A stretch of DNA of 8,287 bases. It comes from Myxococcales bacterium (GTDB lineage Bacteria; Myxococcota_C; UBA6777). The stretch's first letter is position 1; each line of letters begins with the position of its first letter. The notes under the pieces are model-generated. The model saw nothing but the letters and a program-made list of their open reading frames with translations, was not told the origin of the DNA and searched no databases. The stretch is from contig JALTMC010000047.1 of assembly GCA_027005175.1 (NCBI GenBank), forward strand, positions 1-8,287. The letters run 5' to 3'. Positions 1 to 5,731 of this stretch are shown one piece after another. The position numbers and the translations under genes were made by a program.

Positions 1-102
1 TTGCTCGCTGTAGCTCAGCGTTTCGCGAATCATTCGGGGGGGGGGACCCTCATTGGCTCTCTTGGTGCTGACCAGAAAGTCTGCAACCCGATTCCTCTTC
101 AT
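1..102 (-). CDS. Possible start of an unrecognised gene running off the left edge
   Basis: An open minus-strand frame runs from an ATG at 102 through the window edge (34 codons visible). The same frame is open upstream to a GTG at 159. I do not recognise the product. Residues 6-18 (VADFLVSTKRANE) match residues 7-19 of the neighbouring short ORF (VTDFLARTKSANE), so the two look like copies of one N-terminal segment. Between these copies several base changes are synonymous (AAC/AAT, GAA/GAG, TTC/TTT), which supports coding ancestry. The frame then crosses a run of ten C (plus-strand G, 36-45) giving Pro-Pro-Pro. No good ribosome site precedes the ATG. It may be a degraded copy, or a real gene whose main part lies outside the window. 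Confidence 0.3.
   Translation of the reverse strand, partial: MKRNRVADFLVSTKRANEGPPPRMIRETLSYSEQ
36..45. repeat. G10 homopolymer tract
   Basis: Ten consecutive G on the plus strand. It lies inside the minus-strand frame that starts at 102. One extra C on that strand would switch the downstream reading to a frame that encodes S-R-N-A-E, which resembles the S-R-N-E-E of the neighbouring copy. This makes it either a slippage (phase-variation) site or a miscounted homopolymer. Confidence 0.8.
50..88. repeat. Diverged direct repeat A, copy 1
   Basis: This segment matches 196-234 at an offset of exactly 146 bp. I count 30 of 36 matches over 53-88 versus 199-234, with most of the few bases before that also matching. 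On the minus strand both copies encode V-[AT]-D-F-L-x-x-T-K-x-A-N-E. Confidence 0.8.
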
Positions 103-122
103 TCCGGCTTTGTAGGAAAGGT
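89..122. repeat. Exact 34-bp direct repeat B, copy 1
   Basis: The sequence is identical to 162-195, offset 73 bp, with the first mismatches at 88/161 and 123/196. The offset is half of the 146-bp offset seen for the flanking A repeats, so the block seems built on a 73-bp step. The intervening 39 bp (123-161) is not repeated. Confidence 0.9.
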
Positions 123-155
123 ACGAACAACAAACAAACGGAACGCTTGCCCCCT

Positions 156-251
156 TCACAGCGATTCCTCTTCATTCCGGCTTTGTAGGAAAGGTTCGTT
201 GGCACTCTTGGTGCGGGCCAGGAAGTCCGTAACCAGGGTTTCTACTTCCAT
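156..251 (-). CDS. Possible 31-residue ORF or truncated gene, unrecognised
   Basis: The ORF starts at an ATG (251) preceded at 6 nt by AGGA (258-261), a reasonable ribosome site, and an in-frame stop lies just upstream. It reads MEVETLVTDFLARTKSANE, followed by PFLQSRNEEESL and TGA. It is acidic, soluble-looking, and has no membrane segment or signal. It sits 41 bp downstream of the stop of the large surface-protein gene on the same strand. Its TGA overlaps a GTG (159) that opens the next frame, which carries a related segment. It could be a genuine small protein, the broken N-terminus of a longer gene, or chance. The conserved segment in the neighbouring frame favours a decayed duplicate. 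Confidence 0.3.
   Translation of the reverse strand: MEVETLVTDFLARTKSANEPFLQSRNEEESL
162..195. repeat. Exact 34-bp direct repeat B, copy 2
   Basis: This is the partner of 89-122. Here it encodes, on the minus strand and in the frame of the 31-residue ORF, the segment FLQSRNEEES. At the other copy it is joined to the following A repeat in a different frame, so the two copies cannot both be read the same way. Confidence 0.9.
196..234. repeat. Diverged direct repeat A, copy 2
   Basis: This is the partner of 50-88. The A copies differ at roughly one base in six while the B copies are identical. The B segment was therefore duplicated or homogenised more recently than A. Confidence 0.8.
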
Positions 252-270
252 ATCGAATCCTATCCATCAT

Positions 271-301
271 CGACGCTTGTCACAATCACAGGTTAGCGTC
301 G
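271..301. repeat. Inverted repeat across the 3' end of the large surface-protein gene
   Basis: CGACGCT (271-277) and AGCGTCG (295-301) form a perfect 7-bp stem around a 17-nt loop that contains the gene's stop codon (293-295). No T-rich run follows in the direction of transcription, so it is not a standard intrinsic terminator. It could still stabilise the 3' end. Confidence 0.35.
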
Positions 302-3300
302 GCGGATATACCCGCCGATGGCCAGCAGTCCGAGGAGCCAGAGGAGCGTGGGGAGCTGGGGTGCGGTTGTGTGACAGCTACAGCCACCACCGACAGTACT
401 CCAATCATAAATGATGGGGCTGGCGTCAGGGATTGGGATGGGTTCTTTGTCCGGTTCTTTGCCTGGTTCTTTGCCTGGTTCTTTGCCTGGTTCTTTGCCT
501 GGTTCTTTGCCTGGTTCGGGTGGTGTTGTGATGAGGCATCTGCCTTGTTGACAGACTGTGCCAGAGGGACAGGATATCCCCAAGCAGGGATTGTCTTGGC
601 AAATACCATCTTTGCAGATTCGATTGTAGCGACAAGGTGATTGGCCTCCTACATCTGCACAGGTGCTCACACATTGTCCTTGTTCATCGCAGATTTGCCC
701 TGCTGCGCATGTTTTCCCCGCACAGGGATCGGCTTCGCAGACTCCTTGGCGACATCGCTTTCCTTGCACACAGTAAGGACACATGGAGATGCATCTCTTA
801 TCGAGAGGGCGGCAGTACTCTGCGGAACCACAGGACTTTTGGTTGCAAGGGTTGGTTTGGCATGTGCCGTGGACACAAAGAGAGCCTTTTTTACAGGTGT
901 TTGTTTTTTGATAACACCCTGCGGGGCGGCAGAGCTTTTTGATACATACAGAGTCACCGAGGCAATCGCGATCCTGCTTGCATGTGCGGTCTCCATGGCA
1001 TTGACCTTTGCTGCACGTTTGCCCGAGGGGGCAGGTGATCTCTTTGCAGGGGCTCTCAACACATTGGGTATGCTGACACACCCGGCTGTTCTTGCAAGAG
1101 CATTGTCCATTGGAGCAACGCTCTGTGATGCATTGTCCATTGTTGCAAACTTGGCCTGAAGGGCATGACTTTCCTGCGCATGGATCGTCGCGACAGACAC
1201 CATCAATGCATTGTTTCTTGGAGGGGCAGAATACCCCTGCACAAGAGGCGATACATTGCCCTGCTCGACAAAAGGAGTGGGGGCCACATTTCTTTTTCTG
1301 GCAGGCATTCGCTTTGCATCGACCATCTTCGCAAACGTCGTTGGGTTGGCAGTCTTGGTTGGTTCGGCAAGTGGGGATACGGCACTTGCCTTGTACACAG
1401 ATGGTTTGGGAGGGGCAATCGTTATCACACGCACATTGAGGGGGGAGAACGCATTGTCCATGGAGGCGACAAACTTGTTGCGCCGGGCATTTGACGCCTT
1501 TGCAGGGATCGTCGATGCATCGGTTGAGGAACGGGCTGCACACTCGACCATACCGACAAACATTGCTGGCCGCGCAGCGATTGGGTTCGCATTTGCCTGC
1601 AACACAGATCTCTCCTGCCTTGCAGTTGACACTGAGGCATCGATCTTTGACGCAAGTACCGTCTTCACAACGCTCTCCCTTCGAGCAACGCAGGATGGCA
1701 CACGACTTGACGCATTGGGGGCTTCCAGGGCGACAAAAGGTTTGTCCTGTACACTGTTTGCTTCCAAAAAGAGGGCAGGTGTTTGCGATGCATTGGGCTT
1801 TCAAACAGATGTCGTTTGTTGTGGAGCACTTTGGGCTCTTGGTATAACAGTTGGGGGGGGCACAACCTCTGCGTAGGCAGACAAAAGTACCGGGGCAGTC
1901 GATGTCTACTTTGCATGGGATCCACTTCACCAAAACGTGGAACTTTTGTGATGCACAGGCTTTTTGGTTGTCACAAACTTGCAAGACAAAGGTCGGGCTT
2001 TTGCCAGCGTCTTTGGTGCTGGGAGTCCATTGAATCTGGCCTGTTTGTTTGTTGATCTGTGCTGTTGTGGGTTGTTGTGTGAGCTTCCAGGAGAGGGTAT
2101 CCCCTACGTCTGGATCCGTTGCTTTGGGCGTGTAGACAAAGAGCTGACCCACAAAGGCTTGTTTCGGTGCTGTGGAAGTGATTTGAGGAGGGCGGTTGGA
2201 GTTGATGATCGTAAAGACAACCTGGATGCTGGCGGTACCACCTCGCTTGTCATCCACTTTGATCGTGGCAGTATGTTTTCCTATTTCGGTGCGTTTGGGG
2301 GTCCAAGAGATCAAGCCTGTACTTGTATCGATTCTCGCGCTGGAGGGGAGGCCCGTCATCGTGTAGGTGAGCGTGTCACCGTCTGGATCGGTTGCCCTGA
2401 TCGGTAGGGTGTGTGCGCTGCCCTCCTTCCATGTTGGGGCCGCTGGCTGTGTTAATTTTGGCGGACGATTGGTGTCTTTGACTCTCAACTGCAAGGTCAA
2501 GGTGGTTGTTCGTGGACTGCTATCGGCATCGGTGGCGGTTAACTGGATGGTAAAGGATTGGTTACCCACCGAATAATTAGGACGACATACGATCTTTCGC
2601 TGGCTGGGTGAGGGTGAAGTGACCGTACAAAAAGTAGGTGGAGTTGTGACGTTAAAGCTGGCGATGGATGTGTCTGCGTCACTGGCTGTGGCTATCCATG
2701 TCACCGACTTTCCTTCCTTGACATCTTGTGTTGTCTTGTTGGGCGACAATGTGATCTTGGGTGGCGTGGAGAGACTTCCCACCTTGACCGTGAACGTCGC
2801 CTGAGCCGACAGCGTTGGGATGCCATCGTCAATAGCCGTGAACAGTATCTTTTGGGTGGTACCAGCGTAAGCGGCGGTCGGTGTCCAACAGTATTTGAAC
2901 TTGAAGGGGTTGGGCCGGTTTGGCACCAGTACGCTGTTCGGTGTAAAGGTTACGTTGGGCAATGTTGGGTTGATCTGAACCTTAAATTTATCGGAGCGAT
3001 CGGGGTCTGTCACGGTGGCTTGGGTACAGGTCTGTTGATTGACTCCAGTGGTGACCGATGTGGTCGTCAAAGTGATCGTTGGCTTCTTGTTGTTGCATGC
3101 ACTGGAGGCTCGAACATGGAGTAGAATATCGCGATAGGAGACAGCTCCTTTGTTGTCGGTTGCCTTGGCAGAAATGACCCACATCCCAGAATCCGGTTTT
3201 GTCCATGTGATGAGACCTTTGCTGTCGATACGAAGTCCTGCGGATGATGGCCCACCTGCCCGTATGACTTGCGTCACTGTGACAGGATCGTTATCGGGGT

Positions 3301-3865
3301 CTTTGGGGTTGAGGCTTTGGGATATCGCGATCGTAGCGCAGCCGTTAAACAAGGTGGGTGACTGAAAACTGGGAGAGCTATTCTTGGTCCCAGCTTTGGC
3401 TTTGATGGGTAGGGTATAATTGCCATTCGAGAGGCTAGAGGGCTTGAGCCCACGGATCCGACAGCAACCTCCCCAGGTGACAGTGAAGGTCCCAGAGCTG
3501 TTGTAACGGTGTCGGTATGTGTTGCGAAATCCCAGGATGTTGTTGGCCTTGTCTTCAAAGAAGACAGTCATTTGATTGATCTTTTCCTGCTTCCCATCTC
3601 CCCATCGAATGGGCACATTACGGAATCTTCCCAGATCTTTGCCCATGCAACTCTTCTTACAACAATCTCCCGAAGGTAGTACTTCCTTGCAGTTGAAGGT
3701 CCGGGTTTGAAAGACCTCCAATGTCACTTCAATGGTGTTGCCGCTTATGTATTTGTATTGCAGTGTTCCTCCCTGAAAGTGCGACGCTTGGGCTATTTGG
3801 ATCGAACCTAGCCACACCAACCCAATGAACATCATCTGCTGTCCAACACGATACCATCGATTCAT
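293..3865 (-). CDS. Large secreted modular surface protein with Ig-like domains, Cys-rich modules and MYXO-CTERM tail
   Basis: The product has 1190 residues. Its start has AGGAG at 9 nt. A signal peptide spans about 1-27, with likely cleavage after AQA. Residues 28-175 begin SHFQGGTLQYKY, resembling the N-terminal domain of Bacteroidota PKD/gliding-type adhesins (SHxxGG.LxY), and contain paired cysteines (CC at 68-69 and 134-135). About 176-252, 260-362, 366-462, 467-554 and 558-647 are Ig/cadherin-like sandwiches. Several carry DPDGD-type calcium motifs and the G-x-I-x-W-T-P signature of putative Ig (He_PIG) domains. Residues 651-1110 are about 21 four-cysteine modules (C-x3-5-C-x4-6-C-x3-5-C). 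An EPGK stalk (1117-1142) leads to Gly-Cys-Ser-Cys (1161-1164), a hydrophobic helix and RRR. The family logic points to a surface-anchored or shed adhesin or scaffold. The ligand is unknown. It lies 27 bp downstream of the carboxypeptidase gene and is probably co-transcribed with it. Confidence 0.93.
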   Translation of the reverse strand: MNRWYRVGQQMMFIGLVWLGSIQIAQASHFQGGTLQYKYISGNTIEVTLEVFQTRTFNCKEVLPSGDCCKKSCMGKDLGRFRNVPIRWGDGKQEKINQMTVFFEDKANNILGFRNTYRHRYNSSGTFTVTWGGCCRIRGLKPSSLSNGNYTLPIKAKAGTKNSSPSFQSPTLFNGCATIAISQSLNPKDPDNDPVTVTQVIRAGGPSSAGLRIDSKGLITWTKPDSGMWVISAKATDNKGAVSYRDILLHVRASSACNNKKPTITLTTTSVTTGVNQQTCTQATVTDPDRSDKFKVQINPTLPNVTFTPNSVLVPNRPNPFKFKYCWTPTAAYAGTTQKILFTAIDDGIPTLSAQATFTVKVGSLSTPPKITLSPNKTTQDVKEGKSVTWIATASDADTSIASFNVTTPPTFCTVTSPSPSQRKIVCRPNYSVGNQSFTIQLTATDADSSPRTTTLTLQLRVKDTNRPPKLTQPAAPTWKEGSAHTLPIRATDPDGDTLTYTMTGLPSSARIDTSTGLISWTPKRTEIGKHTATIKVDDKRGGTASIQVVFTIINSNRPPQITSTAPKQAFVGQLFVYTPKATDPDVGDTLSWKLTQQPTTAQINKQTGQIQWTPSTKDAGKSPTFVLQVCDNQKACASQKFHVLVKWIPCKVDIDCPGTFVCLRRGCAPPNCYTKSPKCSTTNDICLKAQCIANTCPLFGSKQCTGQTFCRPGSPQCVKSCAILRCSKGERCEDGTCVKDRCLSVNCKAGEICVAGKCEPNRCAASNVCRYGRVCSPFLNRCIDDPCKGVKCPAQQVCRLHGQCVLPPQCACDNDCPSQTICVQGKCRIPTCRTNQDCQPNDVCEDGRCKANACQKKKCGPHSFCRAGQCIASCAGVFCPSKKQCIDGVCRDDPCAGKSCPSGQVCNNGQCITERCSNGQCSCKNSRVCQHTQCVESPCKEITCPLGQTCSKGQCHGDRTCKQDRDCLGDSVCIKKLCRPAGCYQKTNTCKKGSLCVHGTCQTNPCNQKSCGSAEYCRPLDKRCISMCPYCVQGKRCRQGVCEADPCAGKTCAAGQICDEQGQCVSTCADVGGQSPCRYNRICKDGICQDNPCLGISCPSGTVCQQGRCLITTPPEPGKEPGKEPGKEPGKEPGKEPDKEPIPIPDASPIIYDWSTVGGGCSCHTTAPQLPTLLWLLGLLAIGGYIRRR
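441..517 (-). repeat. 12-bp tandem repeat encoding an EPGK stalk
   Basis: There are about six and a half units of the 12-bp unit ggttctttgcct (plus strand). The first unit in plus-strand order has a variant last base pair. It encodes five EPGK units followed by EPDK-EP, a charged, extended linker between the cysteine modules and the C-terminal anchor. The near identity of units makes copy-number change by slippage likely, and it would stay in frame because 12 is a multiple of 3. Confidence 0.92.
536..1915 (-). other. Array of about 21 four-cysteine modules within the large protein
   Basis: Residues 651-1110 of the large protein repeat a unit of roughly 17-25 residues such as CAGKSCPSGQVCNNGQC or CKEITCPLGQTCSKGQC. 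The regular four-Cys spacing suggests two disulfides per module and an extended rod. Units differ clearly in sequence, so the array is old and not a recent tandem expansion. Codons for Cys give GCA/ACA on the opposite strand, which explains the long antisense open frames here. Confidence 0.85.
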
Positions 3866-3874
3866 TCCATTCGT

Positions 3875-3880
3875 CTCCTA
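3875..3880 (-). promoter_or_regulatory. Ribosome binding site of the large surface-protein gene
   Basis: TAGGAG on the minus strand lies 9 nt before the ATG at 3865, inside the 27-bp gap after the carboxypeptidase stop. It fixes this start and supports independent translation from a shared transcript. Confidence 0.7.
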
Positions 3881-3892
3881 CCCCGTCTTGTT

Positions 3893-5599
3893 TTACTCTC
3901 TTTCAAGTGGCAAAGAAGTCGTACGCTTCCGGAGCAGACTCAGAAGCAAGAGTCCAAGCCACAGCAGCGGTCCCCTTGTCTGGCTTTGGCAGCTACAGCC
4001 TTGGACGTGGGGAGGTACTGGTTCGGTGCGAGAGGTCTCTGATGACTTGTCTTTTGGTAGCTCCGAGTGCTTTTCTTCCGTTGAAGAGGCTCCTGGCTCT
4101 GGTGTAGAGCGTTCTGACACTGTGGAGACAACATCGCCAGAGGTCTCATCGACCGTGTTGGCATCTACGGAAAGTGGGGCATCGATAGCATCGGTGCCTT
4201 GTTGCATCTCAATATTTATTCGAATAAACCTGTCCGGTGGCACAGTTATTTTTTGGGACCACGAGAGGTACCCTGGTGCTTGGGCTCGCAGGGTATAGGT
4301 TCCTGGAAGCAAGGTCCAGGCATAGAAGCCTGTGTCTTTCCGTGAATGACGCCTCTCCCCAGCCTGAAATACGATACCATCGATAGAGAGAGTGGCACGA
4401 ATGGGCTCTTGGTGATTCATTCCACGCACTACACCGATGACAGCGGCTTCCATTCCTCGTTGCAAAAAGACTTGCCAGGTTTTGCTTGCCTGTTGGAGCA
4501 GTCCAGGGATCTGTAGAGGGTCTGGGTGGAACTTTCTTCCTACCTCCACCAAATACGAGAGGGAACCGTACAAGGCGTAGAAATGCTCAAAGCTCTCCCC
4601 ACTGCTGGAGGCCTTACGGAATTTATAACCGGCGGCTTGTGCGAGTCTATGAGTGACGGTGCTGAGTAACTTTTCTTCCGTGGCTGTGGCACAAACATAG
4701 GGGCGTATGATCTCGTTGCCATAGGAGTGATAGGTGAGGTATAGCTGGGGTTGGATGGCCTCTCCCAAGGCAATCATGGTTTGAATTTCAGGCTCGCTGG
4801 CAGCTCTGCGTCCTTTGTAGATCTCTGAGCTTCCACGGCTGCTGTTTTTTCCACAAGTCCCCCATAGGAAAGGGTAGTTGCGGTTGAGATCCACGCCGAA
4901 GGTTCCGTCTTCATTGGCTCTTCGATTCTTGCGCCAAAAAGGATCTTGAGTAAAGACATGATGATAGCCGTCCGGATTCACGAGGGGTACAATCCAAATC
5001 TCATAATGCTTGATCCAGGCCGTGATCTTCTTGTCTTTGCCGTATCCTTTTGCGAGACGTTTTGCTGCATCAAGCATGATCAAGGGGGTGATAAGTTCAC
5101 GTGCATGGTGAGTCGAATCCATCAATACTGTGGGAGCCGGAGCTCTTGTTGGATTGGGGGCATGTATGCGAAGGGCCAAGAGGCTTCGACCGTCCGCAGT
5201 GTTAGGTGTCTTAAACCTCTGGCTTAAATTCACCAACTGCACATGCTTGGGGTACTTTGTGGCCAAGTCGGCCATCTCTTGTTCTATCTCACCCAAGTTC
5301 TTGAAGGACTTGGGTAGCGGCAGCTCCGCATACTCCCGAACTACCAGGTTTGTCGCTTGCTGACGAAGTGAGGATAACTGCAATGATGTGACAGAAGCCC
5401 AGGCTTTTTGACCTTCCTGTTTGTCGATGCGGATGCCTCTCGCATGTAGAAAGGAAGCTGTTGATTCAATTCTGTAAAAGGAGCGTTTTTGGGGTGCAGC
5501 CTGCACGTCGTGACTCCACAGCGAATCACAAAGCAAGACGACACATAGCAACCAATAACACGGTCTCAAAGGAGAGGAGGATATCACTTCTTCACCCAT
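3893..5599 (-). CDS. Secreted M14 zinc carboxypeptidase with MYXO-CTERM tail
   Basis: It cleaves C-terminal residues from peptides at the cell surface or outside the cell. From the chosen ATG (5599) it has 568 residues. A signal peptide runs to about A34 (VQA), followed by a propeptide-like segment (40-95). The M14 domain (about 100-390) has HARE zinc ligands H165 and E168, WRK Arg223, the NRN substrate carboxylate pair N239/R240, zinc ligand H291 (YHSYG), likely Tyr341 and general base E352 (YLVEVG). All key residues of the carboxypeptidase A/T family are present. Residues 390-465 form a carboxypeptidase-regulatory (transthyretin-like) sandwich. A Ser/Thr/Glu-rich linker, C535-S-C537, a hydrophobic helix and RKR form the sorting tail. 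An in-frame ATG at 5728 lies on top of the serA ribosome site, and the 43 residues it would add are not signal-like, so the inner start is preferred. No strong ribosome site precedes 5599, so the start is moderately certain. Confidence 0.93.
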   Translation of the reverse strand: MGEEVISSSPLRPCYWLLCVVLLCDSLWSHDVQAAPQKRSFYRIESTASFLHARGIRIDKQEGQKAWASVTSLQLSSLRQQATNLVVREYAELPLPKSFKNLGEIEQEMADLATKYPKHVQLVNLSQRFKTPNTADGRSLLALRIHAPNPTRAPAPTVLMDSTHHARELITPLIMLDAAKRLAKGYGKDKKITAWIKHYEIWIVPLVNPDGYHHVFTQDPFWRKNRRANEDGTFGVDLNRNYPFLWGTCGKNSSRGSSEIYKGRRAASEPEIQTMIALGEAIQPQLYLTYHSYGNEIIRPYVCATATEEKLLSTVTHRLAQAAGYKFRKASSSGESFEHFYALYGSLSYLVEVGRKFHPDPLQIPGLLQQASKTWQVFLQRGMEAAVIGVVRGMNHQEPIRATLSIDGIVFQAGERRHSRKDTGFYAWTLLPGTYTLRAQAPGYLSWSQKITVPPDRFIRINIEMQQGTDAIDAPLSVDANTVDETSGDVVSTVSERSTPEPGASSTEEKHSELPKDKSSETSRTEPVPPHVQGCSCQSQTRGPLLWLGLLLLSLLRKRTTSLPLERE

Positions 5600-5649
5600 T
5601 CTTAAACAGACTGCAAGGGGAAAGGGCTCCACTTTCTTATACAAGTATT

Positions 5650-5678
5650 TATAACATAGAACAGAGTTGTATGTTATA
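5650..5678. promoter_or_regulatory. Perfect 9-bp inverted repeat, candidate operator
   Basis: TATAACATA (5650-5658) and TATGTTATA (5670-5678) are exact reverse complements separated by 11 bp. The centre-to-centre distance of 20 bp, about two helical turns, suits a dimeric regulator. The site lies between two divergent start codons and overlaps the best -10-like elements. The regulator is unknown. Confidence 0.45.
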
Positions 5679-5718
5679 GATGCTCCTCTTTTTGAGGCTT
5701 TGTTTTCAGTGGCTTTGT

Positions 5719-5724
5719 AAGGAG
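5719..5724 (+). promoter_or_regulatory. Ribosome binding site of serA
   Basis: AAGGAG sits 7 nt before the ATG at 5732, a strong site that fixes the serA start. It also argues against the carboxypeptidase gene starting at 5728, which would overlap it. Confidence 0.8.
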
Positions 5725-5731
5725 ACATGAT

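Larger units (their letters stand above)
5600..5731. promoter_or_regulatory. Divergent promoter region between the carboxypeptidase and serA genes
   Basis: This AT-rich 132-bp region must carry the promoters of both transcription units. Several TATAAA/TATAAG-like hexamers occur around 5635-5680 on both strands, but I see no well-spaced consensus -35/-10 pair. It contains the inverted repeat at 5650-5678. Confidence 0.55.

Noticed and set aside
9-20. A tRNA D-arm-like string (gtagctcag).
   Set aside because: No matching acceptor stem, anticodon arm or T-arm follows, and on the minus strand the bases belong to an open frame.
89-195. Two 34-bp exact repeats with a 39-bp spacer look like a minimal CRISPR array.
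   Set aside because: Only two copies exist, no third copy occurs 73 bp to either side, the flanks are diverged repeats of another segment that reads as protein, and no cas gene is visible.
271-301. Intrinsic terminator for the surface operon.
   Set aside because: The 7-bp stem is real, but the loop is long and no T-rich run follows on the minus strand, so I list it only as an inverted repeat.
1-414. A plus-strand 137-codon frame starting with TTG at the left edge.
   Set aside because: It crosses the direct repeats and the 3' end of the large gene on the opposite strand, and it has no recognisable domain. The repeats show coding-like changes only on the minus strand.
667-1767. A 366-codon minus-strand frame overlapping the large gene.
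   Set aside because: It is an alternate frame of the cysteine modules with shuffled Ser, Ala, Arg and Val content. The primary frame is explained by a complete domain architecture.
371-1876. Long plus-strand open frames (371-640, 641-1159, 1211-1876).
   Set aside because: They are antisense to the cysteine-rich array and EPGK stalk of the large gene, where Cys, Glu, Pro, Gly and Lys codons leave few stops on the other strand. They lack ribosome sites and sensible domains.
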